Assembly: GCA_025992895.1 (NCBI GenBank)
Contig: DAJPGA010000001.1
Location: forward strand, 1,258,501 to 1,322,500
DNA: 64,000 nt
Source: Veillonellaceae bacterium
GTDB taxonomy: Bacteria > Bacillota > Negativicutes > Veillonellales > Dialisteraceae
Direction: 5' to 3'
Shown one piece after another: positions 16,662 through 24,650 of this stretch (positions are counted from its first letter, which is position 1; every line of letters begins with the position of its first letter). The notes under the pieces were generated by a model, which was not told where the DNA came from, did no database searches, and saw only the letters and a program-made list of their open reading frames with translations. The position numbers were made by a program, and so were the translations under genes.

Positions 16662-18107
16662 ATGGAAGAAATCAAAGTTTATAACACACTGACAAAGGAG
16701 AAAGAAGTTTTCAAGCCGATCACTCCTGGTGAAGTCAAGATTTATGTCTGCGGAGTAACGCCATACAATCATCCGCATATCGGAAATGCGCGTCCGGCAG
16801 TTACATGGGATATCATCCGCCGTTATCTTGAATACATCGGCTACAAAGTAAAATTCGTACAGAATTTCACGGATGTCGATGATAAGATCATCAATAAAGC
16901 GAATGCAGAAGGCACCGACTGGAAGACAATTTCCGACCGTTACATTGATGCATATTTCAAGGTCATGGATGCGCTGCATGTACGTCGTGCAGACGTTTAT
17001 CCGAGAGTTTCCGATCATATGGATGATATCATTCATATGGTGGAAGAACTGATCAAGAACGGACATGCCTATGTTTTAGGCGGCGATGTTTATTATGACA
17101 TTTCCACATTCAAGGACTATGGCAAATTGTCCGGAAGAAAAGTGGAAGATATGCTCGCCGGTGCCCGCATTGAAGTCAACGATGAAAAGAGAAACCCGGG
17201 CGACTTTGCCCTGTGGAAAGCAGCAAAACCGGGTGAACCGTTCTGGGAAAGCCCGTGGGGTAAGGGAAGACCGGGCTGGCATATTGAATGCTCTGCCATG
17301 TCTACCCACTATCTGGGAAACACCATCGACTTCCATGGCGGCGGATCCGATCTTATTTTCCCGCATCATGAAAATGAAATCGCCCAGTCCGAAGGATGCA
17401 CAGGCTGCCATTTCGTCAATTACTGGCTGCACAATGGATTTATTACTATTAACTCTGAAAAGATGAGCAAGTCTCTCAATAACTTCTTCCTTGTGAAGGA
17501 TGTCCTTGAAAAGTATTCCGGAGATGCCCTCCGTTTCTTCCTCCTGTCTACTCATTACAGAAGCCCGCTTGACTTCTCCGATGACCGTCTGGAAGAAGCA
17601 GAAAAGAACATGGACAAGCTGAAAGATGTCATTGCCCGCATCAAGGAAATGTCCTCCATGGAAGGCAGCGAAGAAACAGAAGCTTCCAGGAAACTTGCTG
17701 AAGCAGCAGATCATGCCATGAAGGTATTCCATGAAGCCATGGATGATGATTTCAATACAGGCCTCACAACCGGTGCCATGTTTGAACTGGCAAAGGCAAT
17801 CAATGTATATTACAACGAAGTACATGCAGGCACTGCATTCAACAAGGAAGCTGCTGATAAAGCAGGACAGACATTCAAGACAATTCTCGACGTCCTTGGC
17901 ATTCTGGAAAAGGAATGGAAGAAAGAAGAAGCCTATGACGACAAAGACTATAATGATCTCATGAATGTCCTTCTTGAAATCAGACAGTCGGCAAGAAAAG
18001 CCAAACAGTATCAGATTGCTGATGAAATCCGCGACAAGCTTGGCGAAATCGGTATTGTGATTGAAGATACTCCGACGGGAGCAAGGTGGAAAAAACGTGG
18101 AGTTTAA
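16662..18107 (+). CDS. cysS: Cysteinyl-tRNA synthetase
   Basis: Charges tRNA-Cys. This is a class I synthetase of 481 residues, typical of bacterial CysRS. CGVTPYNHPHIGN near residue 28 holds the zinc-ligand Cys and the HIGH-type motif; WHIECSAMS and the histidines of FPHHENEIAQSEG supply further zinc ligands; KMSKSLNN lies near residue 268. GGAGG precedes the ATG. The next gene, mrnC, overlaps its 3' end, and the order cysS-mrnC-rlmB-rae1 matches the conserved Bacillota cluster. Control is by the upstream T-box. Confidence 0.97.
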   Translation: MEEIKVYNTLTKEKEVFKPITPGEVKIYVCGVTPYNHPHIGNARPAVTWDIIRRYLEYIGYKVKFVQNFTDVDDKIINKANAEGTDWKTISDRYIDAYFKVMDALHVRRADVYPRVSDHMDDIIHMVEELIKNGHAYVLGGDVYYDISTFKDYGKLSGRKVEDMLAGARIEVNDEKRNPGDFALWKAAKPGEPFWESPWGKGRPGWHIECSAMSTHYLGNTIDFHGGGSDLIFPHHENEIAQSEGCTGCHFVNYWLHNGFITINSEKMSKSLNNFFLVKDVLEKYSGDALRFFLLSTHYRSPLDFSDDRLEEAEKNMDKLKDVIARIKEMSSMEGSEETEASRKLAEAADHAMKVFHEAMDDDFNTGLTTGAMFELAKAINVYYNEVHAGTAFNKEAADKAGQTFKTILDVLGILEKEWKKEEAYDDKDYNDLMNVLLEIRQSARKAKQYQIADEIRDKLGEIGIVIEDTPTGARWKKRGV

Positions 18108-18567
18108 AAGAGTCCTCTTTTTAAAAAAACAGATGACGCGCAAAATAGGAAAGGCATCTCCTGCTCTTAGTGAGCAGGAGGTTTTTTCCATGGATGCGCT
18201 GACACTGGCCTATATCGGCGACGTATGCTGGTCTTTCTTCATCAGGAAAGCTTTGATTGATACAGGAATTTATAATGTTCAAATTTTAAACAGCCTGGCT
18301 TCTGAAATGGTATCGGCCAAATGGCAGAGCCGTATTCTCTTTGATATCATGGAACTTCTGTCAGACAGGGAGCTCAAGGTCTGCAAACGTGCAAGAAATA
18401 CACATTCCAATGTGCCGAAGAGTGCAACTGTCGAGGAATATCGCGAATCGACAGCTTTTGAAGCTCTGATCGGTTATCTGTATCTTTCAGGCCAGACGGA
18501 TCGACAGAATTTTATCATGGACAGGGGACTGCGCTTTTTAGCGGAGGAAATGAATGATGAAGGATAA
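18097..18567 (+). CDS. mrnC: Mini-ribonuclease III
   Basis: An RNase III-like endonuclease without a dsRNA-binding domain; in Bacillus it matures 23S rRNA ends. The core is recognised from ALTLAYIGDVCWSFFIRKAL (the catalytic-aspartate region) and ARNTHSNVPKSATVEEYRESTAFEALIGYLYLSG. I prefer the GTG at 18097, which has AAGGTGG seven bases upstream and overlaps the cysS stop by 11 nt, giving 156 residues. The ATG at 18133 lacks a ribosome site. The gene overlaps rlmB by 14 nt, so cysS, mrnC and rlmB are translationally coupled. Confidence 0.9.
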   Translation: MEFKRVLFLKKQMTRKIGKASPALSEQEVFSMDALTLAYIGDVCWSFFIRKALIDTGIYNVQILNSLASEMVSAKWQSRILFDIMELLSDRELKVCKRARNTHSNVPKSATVEEYRESTAFEALIGYLYLSGQTDRQNFIMDRGLRFLAEEMNDEG

Positions 18568-19435
18568 AAGAGCATCTCATACAACCAGGGAAAAGAATTC
18601 CTCGTATAAGCAGAACAAAGACACCGGCAGAAACGAAAAGCGTCCGAAGAGCATGCAGGCTAAAAGGAGAAATCCCGTTCAGCACAGGGGAGAAAGGAAG
18701 CCTGATATTGATACTTCCCTTATGACATACGGAAGAAACAGTGTCATGGAATTTCTGCGTGCCGGAAAGGTCAGGCAGATTTATCTTAAAAGCGGCAGAC
18801 ATGATGAAAGGCTTCAGGAAATCCTTGAAGAAGCCAAGTTGCGTGCTGTCCCGATAAAGGAAGTGGAGGAAGAAGAACTTGACTCCATGTCCAGCGGTGT
18901 TGTCCATCAGGGAATCGCTGCACTTCTCTTCCCCTATGAGTATCAGGATATGAACGCTGTCATTAAGAAATGGGAAGGAAAAGATCCGATTTTCATTCTT
19001 CTTGACGGAGTGGAGGATGTCAGGAATTTAGGCGCCATTGTCCGCACGGCTGAATGCGCCGGTGCTGCCTGCGTGCTTCTGCCGAATCATAAAAGCTCTC
19101 CTGTCACAGCGGCCGCTATGAAAACAGCGGCAGGCGCTTTTGCCTATCTTCCTGTCTGCAGGATCGGAAACATACAGCAGACGCTGAAGTATCTGAAAGA
19201 ACAGGGCTTCTGGGTTGTGGGAACAGACATGGACGGGGAAAGCTTGTATTACGAAGCCAACCTCAAAGGGCCTCTTGTCATTGTCATGGGTGCGGAAGGA
19301 AAAGGGATGAGCCCTCTTACACGCAGGATGTGTGATTTCTGTGTCCGTATCCCTATGAGAGGAAAGGTCTCGTCACTGAACGTTTCCGTGGCGGCGGCTT
19401 TATTGCTGTATGAGGCGGTAAAACAGAGGAATTAA
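18554..19435 (+). CDS. rlmB: 23S rRNA (guanosine-2'-O-)-methyltransferase, TrmH/SpoU family
   Basis: A SPOUT-class methyltransferase that uses SAM for ribose 2'-O methylation of 23S rRNA. It has 293 residues: an N-terminal basic, low-complexity extension (about 1-50) that is longer than usual, a substrate-binding domain (about 55-130) and the SPOUT knot with DGVEDVRNLGAIVRTAEC, VIVMGAEGKGMSPL and IPMRGKVSSLNVSVAAALLLYE. GGAGG at 18543-18547 serves the ATG at 18554 or the adjacent ATG at 18557. Exact rRNA position is inferred from gene order, not sequence. Confidence 0.9.
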   Translation: MMKDKRASHTTREKNSSYKQNKDTGRNEKRPKSMQAKRRNPVQHRGERKPDIDTSLMTYGRNSVMEFLRAGKVRQIYLKSGRHDERLQEILEEAKLRAVPIKEVEEEELDSMSSGVVHQGIAALLFPYEYQDMNAVIKKWEGKDPIFILLDGVEDVRNLGAIVRTAECAGAACVLLPNHKSSPVTAAAMKTAAGAFAYLPVCRIGNIQQTLKYLKEQGFWVVGTDMDGESLYYEANLKGPLVIVMGAEGKGMSPLTRRMCDFCVRIPMRGKVSSLNVSVAAALLLYEAVKQRN

Positions 19436-19438
19436 ATC

Positions 19439-19951
19439 ATGAGAGATCTCTATCTGGTTGATGGATATAATGTGATATTCTGGGTGCCGGATGTATTTGG
19501 CAGAGATGATCTGGAATCCAGCCGGAAAAAGCTGATCGACCTTCTTCAGGATTACGGAGCCCATAACAATATAGAAATGATTGTTGTGTTTGATGGCATG
19601 GGCACATCGACAAAAGTGAAGAAGGAAGTATTGTCGGATTCTTTTACCATTATCTTTACTCCGAGCAGGATGACGGCAGACAGCTATATAGAAAAGGAAT
19701 CGTATATCAGGCGGAATGAATACAGGTCTATTTACGTTGTCACTTCTGACGGGCCTGAACAAAGCCAGGTCCTGGGAAACGGATCCTACCGCGTGGCTGT
19801 TGATGACTTGATGTGGTCCTTGAAGCATGACAAGAAGGACCAGCATACATTCATCAAAAAGAATAATCAGACAAACCAAAGAAGCGAAATAGGACATTCA
19901 CTTCCTCCATCCGTTCAGGAAAAACTTGATAAACTCAGAGGCAAAAAATAG
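19439..19951 (+). CDS. rae1: NYN/PIN-domain ribonuclease, Rae1/YacP family
   Basis: In Bacillus, Rae1 is a ribosome-associated endoribonuclease that cuts mRNA in the A site. The 170-residue protein begins MRDLYLVDGYNVIFW, the conserved N-terminal aspartate motif of NYN domains. It has DYGAHNNIEMIVVFDGMGT, the acidic TADSYIEKESYI and VTSDGPEQ stretches that complete the metal site, and a basic tail. It follows rlmB by 3 nt, as in the cysS-mrnC-rlmB-yacP cluster of other Bacillota. The function is transferred by homology. Confidence 0.88.
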   Translation: MRDLYLVDGYNVIFWVPDVFGRDDLESSRKKLIDLLQDYGAHNNIEMIVVFDGMGTSTKVKKEVLSDSFTIIFTPSRMTADSYIEKESYIRRNEYRSIYVVTSDGPEQSQVLGNGSYRVAVDDLMWSLKHDKKDQHTFIKKNNQTNQRSEIGHSLPPSVQEKLDKLRGKK

Positions 19952-20029
19952 ACGGAAGTGCTTCCGGCTATGATCATGCACTATGGGAAACAATACGTTG
20001 TATTTTTAACCGGGATTATAGTGTTGGTA

Positions 20030-20058
20030 TTGACCCGCATGCAAGAGTAGTATAAAAT
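20030..20058 (+). promoter_or_regulatory. secG promoter
   Basis: TTGACC (20030-20035), a 17-bp spacer and TAAAAT (20053-20058). Confidence 0.65.
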
Positions 20059-20142
20059 AAAAGTTAATGTTAGGTTTATTATCTTAAGAAGGGCCATGTC
20101 TGCTTTTAGGCAATGAAAAGCGGATATAGAGGAGGATTTACA

Positions 20143-20379
20143 GTGAAGTACTTTTTAATCGGAACTACATTATTGGTATCCATTTTATTGATTGTCGTTG
20201 TTGTTGCCCAGGAGTCCAAACAGCCGGGCATGGGTTCAGCTATCGGCGGCGGTGCTGAAGCAGTAGCAGGCGGCAAGACCAGAGGCAAGGATGCAGTTCT
20301 CTCTAAGTTTACTGTGGTATTTGGCATTATCTTTGCGGTGCTCTGCCTCGTACTTGGGAGATATATGAATACTTTCTGA
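20143..20379 (+). CDS. secG: Preprotein translocase subunit SecG
   Basis: A small subunit of the SecYEG protein-export channel in the cytoplasmic membrane. Starting at GTG 20143, with GGAGG at 20131-20135, it has 78 residues; an in-frame ATG at 20113 lacks a ribosome site. Two membrane helices (about residues 3-22 and 52-72) flank the cytoplasmic loop QESKQPGMGSAIGGGAE, which is the SecG signature. A secG-rnr-smpB order is common in Bacillota, though here a terminator separates secG from rnr. Confidence 0.93.
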   Translation: MKYFLIGTTLLVSILLIVVVVAQESKQPGMGSAIGGGAEAVAGGKTRGKDAVLSKFTVVFGIIFAVLCLVLGRYMNTF

Positions 20380-20385
20380 TTGATG

Positions 20386-20420
20386 AAAAGAGGCTTGCAT
20401 AAACTGCAGGCCTTCTTTTT
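20386..20420 (+). terminator. secG terminator
   Basis: AGAGGCTTGCA pairs with TGCAGGCCTTCT (one bulged base), followed by TTTTTATT. Confidence 0.7.
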
Positions 20421-20496
20421 ATTCACAGGAAAATATTCCGGCCTGGATAACGGATAAGCGAAGTATAAAGTGCGGTTTGGATAATTGGAGAGAAGA

Positions 20497-22533
20497 ATGG
20501 AAAAGACAGAGAAATTAGTTTATAAGCCAGGTGTAACGCTTGAGGGGATTTATAAGGCATATAGTCCGCGTTTTGGTTTTCTCATTACAGATGATGAGCA
20601 TGAAGACATTTATATCGGTGAAGATAATCATCTGAACGCTGTCAATAACGACAAAGTCGAAGTGAAGACGATCAAGGGCGAGACCGGAAGGCATAATACG
20701 GAAGGCCGCATTACCCGTGTCATTGAAAGAGCAAATGATACATTTGTATGCACGTATGAAATGCTGAAAGACGGCGGAGAGGCTGTACCGATTGATGAAA
20801 AGGTCGATATGGTCATTGAAATTCCAGAAGGCCAGGAAATGGAAGCAACAACTGGCGCAAGGGTCATCGTTGAAGTAACGGAATGGCCGGGAAAATGGAC
20901 AGATGCAAAAGGCCATGTCACAGAAGTTATCGGCTATGAAGGGGACAAGGGCCTTGATATCGATATCATCATTGCCCAGCACAGGCTGCCGCATGTATTC
21001 TCCGATGAACTCATGAAGGAAGCCGATGCGCTGCCGCGTGAAGTTGTTCCGGAAAATGGCGTAGCAGATTTCAGGGACCTTCCTATCGTTACCATCGACG
21101 GACCAGATTCCAAGGATCTTGACGATGCGGTATACTGTATCCGCAAGGAAAACGGTCATTTTGAACTGGGCGTTCATATTGCCGATGTATCGCGGTACGT
21201 AAAAAAGGGAATGCTCCTTGATGAGGAAGCTTACAGACGCGGAAACAGCGTGTATCTGGCAGACCGCGTGATTCCTATGCTCCCGTTCCAGCTGTCCAAT
21301 GATCTTTGCAGTCTGAATCATGACGAAGACCGCTATGCGATGTCCTGCGTCATGGATGTGGATCAGAACGGAAATGTTCACACAGAGAAAATCACGCCAT
21401 CCATGGTCCGCGTGGCACGCCGCTGCAATTATCCTGAAATAAACAAAGCGTTTGAGGAAGGAATTGAACCGGATGATCTGAAACCGTTCCTTCCGATGCT
21501 GAAGGATCTTAAAGCCTGTGCTGACTGCCTGCGCAAAAACAGATCCGAGCGCGGCGCATTGAATTTTGACTTTCCTGAATACAAGGTAGTGCTCGATCTT
21601 GACGGAACGCCCCTGCGTATCGAAAAACGCATCAGAGGCGCTGCCAAGATGATGATTGAAGATGCTATGATTGCGGCTAACGAAGCTGTTGCGCGTTTCC
21701 TTGAAAAGACAGGAAACACATCAGTATACAGAGTCCATGACCATCCGGATGAAGAAAAGCTTAATGCACTGAAACGGCTGGTATCCATTATGGGACTTCC
21801 CATTCATATCCCGGAAGATCCCACGCCAAAGGATATACAGAAGCTTCTTGAAAGTGTAGAAGGCGAAGACATCGAGCCTGTCGTACAGGTAATGACGCTC
21901 CGCTCACTGCCGCAGGCATGCTATAAGACGGAGAATGCCGGCCATTTCGGTATCGCAAGCAAGTGCTATACCCATTTCACTTCACCGATCCGCAGATATC
22001 CTGACCTCATGGTTCACAGGCTGATCCGTCAGGCACTGAGCGAGCAGCTCAAGAAAAATCAGCTCAAAGCGCAGACAGATTTCCTGGTAAGAGCCTGCGA
22101 TCACTGTTCTGAAACAGAGCAGAATGCAACACAGACCGAAAGAGATGTCGATGATCTGAAGATGACAGAATATATGATTCCTTTCGTAGGGGAACCATTC
22201 GATGCCCATATCACAGGCATTACACATTTCGGCATATTTGTAGGACTTGATAATGGTGTTGAAGGACTGATCCATATCGATACCATGGAAGATGATGAAT
22301 ACGTCTATCAGGAAGACAGCATGACGCTCAAAGGCCGTTTCTCCGGAAAGACATATTCCATGGGCATGCCCGTCAGGGTAACGCTGGTCAAGGCGGACAA
22401 GGAAAGAAAAGAAGTCGACTTCTTCATGGGAGAAATCCATTCACCGCTGAACCTTGAGAAAAAAGTCAGATCATCCTCAAAATCACATTCCAAAAAGGGA
22501 AAGAAAAACAAGAAATCCAAAGGAAGAAGGTAA
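20497..22533 (+). CDS. rnr: Ribonuclease R (RNB-family exoribonuclease)
   Basis: A processive 3'-5' exonuclease that degrades structured RNA and works with tmRNA/SmpB in clearing stalled messages. It has 678 residues from ATG 20497 (GGAGAG upstream; a TTG at 20485 overlaps that site). Cold-shock-like RNA-binding domains occupy the first 180 residues. The RNB catalytic core includes TIDGPDSKDLDDAV with the metal-binding aspartates, and a C-terminal S1 domain (EPFDAHITGITHFGIFVGLDNGVEGLIHI) leads into a lysine/serine-rich tail. It is followed closely by smpB. Confidence 0.96.
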   Translation: MEKTEKLVYKPGVTLEGIYKAYSPRFGFLITDDEHEDIYIGEDNHLNAVNNDKVEVKTIKGETGRHNTEGRITRVIERANDTFVCTYEMLKDGGEAVPIDEKVDMVIEIPEGQEMEATTGARVIVEVTEWPGKWTDAKGHVTEVIGYEGDKGLDIDIIIAQHRLPHVFSDELMKEADALPREVVPENGVADFRDLPIVTIDGPDSKDLDDAVYCIRKENGHFELGVHIADVSRYVKKGMLLDEEAYRRGNSVYLADRVIPMLPFQLSNDLCSLNHDEDRYAMSCVMDVDQNGNVHTEKITPSMVRVARRCNYPEINKAFEEGIEPDDLKPFLPMLKDLKACADCLRKNRSERGALNFDFPEYKVVLDLDGTPLRIEKRIRGAAKMMIEDAMIAANEAVARFLEKTGNTSVYRVHDHPDEEKLNALKRLVSIMGLPIHIPEDPTPKDIQKLLESVEGEDIEPVVQVMTLRSLPQACYKTENAGHFGIASKCYTHFTSPIRRYPDLMVHRLIRQALSEQLKKNQLKAQTDFLVRACDHCSETEQNATQTERDVDDLKMTEYMIPFVGEPFDAHITGITHFGIFVGLDNGVEGLIHIDTMEDDEYVYQEDSMTLKGRFSGKTYSMGMPVRVTLVKADKERKEVDFFMGEIHSPLNLEKKVRSSSKSHSKKGKKNKKSKGRR

Positions 22534-22573
22534 TCTCATAAGGATTGCCAGATAAAATATCCAGGAGGCGAGT

Positions 22574-23044
22574 ATGGACGGAAGCAAGAATGCACCGCCT
22601 ATTGTGAGTAATCGGCAGGCGTATCATAATTATTTCATTCATGATACTTATGAATGCGGAATCGCGTTGACTGGGACAGAAGTAAAATCGATCCGGGCCG
22701 GAAAAGTAAACCTGAGGGACAGTTTTGCAAGAATCCAGAATGATGAAGTATATTTATGGAATGCGCATATCAGTCCGTATGAACAGGGAAATATATTTAA
22801 CCATGATCCGCTCAGGACCAGGAAGCTGCTTCTGCATAAGAAGGAAATCATGAAAATTGAAATGCAGCTTAAGACAAAGGGATATACACTGATACCGCTT
22901 AAAATGTACTTCAGGCATGGAAAGGTCAAAGTGGAGATCGGAACTGCTACAGGCAAAAAGCTGTATGACAAGCGGCAGGATATGGCGGCAAAAGCTGCAA
23001 AGCGGGATTTAGACAGAAGAATTAAAGAACAGAGATATGACTAG
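22574..23044 (+). CDS. smpB: SsrA-binding protein
   Basis: Binds tmRNA and delivers it to stalled ribosomes for trans-translation. The 156-residue length is normal. The N-terminal [29 protein letters not shown] core, the central [12 protein letters not shown] stretch and the basic C-terminal tail with [21 protein letters not shown] are all present. AGGAGG precedes the ATG. It lies 40 nt after rnr. No tmRNA gene (ssrA) was found next to it, although ssrA is often adjacent. Confidence 0.96.
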   Translation: MDGSKNAPPIVSNRQAYHNYFIHDTYECGIALTGTEVKSIRAGKVNLRDSFARIQNDEVYLWNAHISPYEQGNIFNHDPLRTRKLLLHKKEIMKIEMQLKTKGYTLIPLKMYFRHGKVKVEIGTATGKKLYDKRQDMAAKAAKRDLDRRIKEQRYD

Positions 23045-23057
23045 AAGGGATTAGAAA

Positions 23058-23993
23058 ATGGACGAAAACAATAACCGCAAAGGACATTCCTATACATCGA
23101 AAGGCCCTCGCGGGAAGCGCGATTTTTCCAAGCGCGGCCATGGGAAGCCAGGATTCTCCGGCGGCAGGGGAGCAGGACACGGCAAGGACTTCAAGGACGG
23201 GAAACGGGAATTCCGCAGGAAACTGGAACCCGGTGTTGAATTCATAGACAGAAAACTTGGGGTCGGCATTGTACGCAAGGTTTCCGAGGATGGAATCACC
23301 GTAGTCTTTGGCGATCTTGAAAAAGTCATTCCCCGCAGAAAACCTGAAGACAGGAAGCCGGGAGGAAGATTTGCCGATAAGGACAGAAGAGGCGCTAGAT
23401 TCGAAAAGAGCGGCAGACCTCAGCTGAAGAGAACAAATGCGAAGGGTGAACCGATTGAGAAGAAAATATTCTCATTCGATCCGGGCGAAATGAAGCCTGC
23501 TCCGGTGAAAAAGGAAGAAAAAGACCAGCAGCTTATTGGTCTCGTTGTCATTGACGATGTCCTGGGAAAGGGAACGGTCAGCCGTATTACTGAAAGAGGT
23601 ACTTATGTGACCTATGAAGCCACGGGCGAACACGTTATGTATCCGACCGGACTTCCTCAGAAGCTCCTGCACTCTGCTTCTCCTTCCACTAAAAAATCGA
23701 AGAAAGATACAGTGCCCAAGGGCAAGGGAAGAACGTATACAGTACCGGAAGGGGAAACAAGGAAAGAGAAAGCTGCACCAAGCACAGGCTCTCCCAAGGA
23801 AACCAGACATGGAAATACCGTATACTTCGAACTTGGAATCGGAACACTTGTCCATTCTCCTGTTTATGGAAACGGAAAGATCTCTGAAATAGGAAGCGGC
23901 CGCCTGACTGTTGCCTTTGACAGCGGGGATCAGGAATTCAGATATCCGCAGGCATTTGCAGACGGTGAGATAGCAGTAATCACAGAAGAATAA
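23058..23993 (+). CDS. Protein with three tudor/KOW-like beta-barrel modules in basic linkers
   Basis: Function unknown. The 311-residue protein starts with a Gly/Arg/Lys-rich, probably disordered segment (1-55). It has three modules sharing a pattern of strand, G-x-G-x-V and strand: residues about 58-94 (DRKLGVGIVRKV, then ITVVFGDLEKVIP), 160-198 (DDVLGKGTVSRI, then TYVTYEATGEHVMYP) and 260-300 (SPVYGNGKISEI, then LTVAFDSGDQEFRYP). The third resembles the C-terminal tudor-like domain of PcrA/UvrD helicases, which contacts RNA polymerase. Linkers are strongly basic, so nucleic-acid binding is likely. It follows smpB by 13 nt and probably belongs to the rnr-smpB operon; a terminator follows. 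Confidence 0.7.
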   Translation: MDENNNRKGHSYTSKGPRGKRDFSKRGHGKPGFSGGRGAGHGKDFKDGKREFRRKLEPGVEFIDRKLGVGIVRKVSEDGITVVFGDLEKVIPRRKPEDRKPGGRFADKDRRGARFEKSGRPQLKRTNAKGEPIEKKIFSFDPGEMKPAPVKKEEKDQQLIGLVVIDDVLGKGTVSRITERGTYVTYEATGEHVMYPTGLPQKLLHSASPSTKKSKKDTVPKGKGRTYTVPEGETRKEKAAPSTGSPKETRHGNTVYFELGIGTLVHSPVYGNGKISEIGSGRLTVAFDSGDQEFRYPQAFADGEIAVITEE

Positions 23994-23999
23994 TAAAAA

Positions 24000-24031
24000 A
24001 CTGGCGCCAGATCCGGACGCCAGTTTTTTTG
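24000..24031 (+). terminator. Terminator of the rnr-smpB-tudor operon
   Basis: ACTGGCG (24000-24006) pairs with CGCCAGT (24018-24024), followed by eight T. Confidence 0.8.
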
Positions 24032-24060
24032 CGAATTAGTAAAGGTTGTGAAGGCACTTA

Positions 24061-24097
24061 AAAATCAGGGCATCGATTAGAGATGCCCTGATTTTTA
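24061..24097 (-). terminator. Terminator of the amidase-GerMN operon
   Basis: A perfect 15-bp stem (AAAAATCAGGGCATC with its complement) around a 7-nt loop. The minus-strand gene's stop codon lies in one arm. Confidence 0.8.
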
Positions 24098-24640
24098 AGT
24101 CTTGGTCTGCTGGATGTAACTTTCGTCTCTCATGAACTGCTTGGTCATATCCATCTGGAACTGGAGCGGTTTTCCTTCTGCCCGGAATTCCACGCGTTTT
24201 ATATTGGGGAATTCAGTCAGCGTATCAACCGTCATTGCAATGAAAAGGGATTCCGATGTTCCGCCTTTGATCTGGTTGACCTCACCCGTGAAGTTGGCGA
24301 TAGCCGTTCCGTCCTGAATGGAGAGGTCTTTCAGATGAGTTCCGGCAGGGATGAACGGATACTTGGCTTTCCTGTCATACCTGATCATCTCCTCGACTGC
24401 ATTCTTGGCTGTATGATCTTCCGCTTTCACTTTGATGGAAACAGGGAGGATATGAAGAGCATCTTCTGTCGGCCTGTAAAATACGAGTGTCGAAGATTCC
24501 TTGGCCGGAATAGATGACGAATTGGCCGATGCGGAAAGAGCTGATGCATTGGAAGCTGGTTTCGATCCGCTGTCAGGGGAACATCCGGCAAGAACCATGG
24601 ATAAAATGAGCGCTGAAGCTAAGGCTATTTTTTTTCTCAT
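24095..24640 (-). CDS. GerMN-domain lipoprotein
   Basis: An envelope lipoprotein of 181 residues. The signal peptide ends in the lipobox LAGC (cysteine near residue 20), followed by a Ser/Ala/Asn-rich linker. The GerMN fold covers about residues 50-170, with TLVFYRPTEDALHILPVSIKV and IAMTVDTLTEFPNIKRVEFRAEGKPL. GerM proteins act in sporulation and germination in Bacillus, but the domain is widespread in non-sporulating relatives and often accompanies peptidoglycan amidases, as here. It is 10 nt downstream of the amidase gene, so both products probably act on the same cell-wall substrate. Confidence 0.85.
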   Translation of the reverse strand: MRKKIALASALILSMVLAGCSPDSGSKPASNASALSASANSSSIPAKESSTLVFYRPTEDALHILPVSIKVKAEDHTAKNAVEEMIRYDRKAKYPFIPAGTHLKDLSIQDGTAIANFTGEVNQIKGGTSESLFIAMTVDTLTEFPNIKRVEFRAEGKPLQFQMDMTKQFMRDESYIQQTKT

Positions 24641-24650
24641 GGGACCTCCT

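Noticed and set aside
23045..24060. tmRNA gene next to smpB
   Set aside because: The 13-nt gap after smpB and the region after the tudor-like gene contain no tRNA-like ends or tag-peptide ORF.
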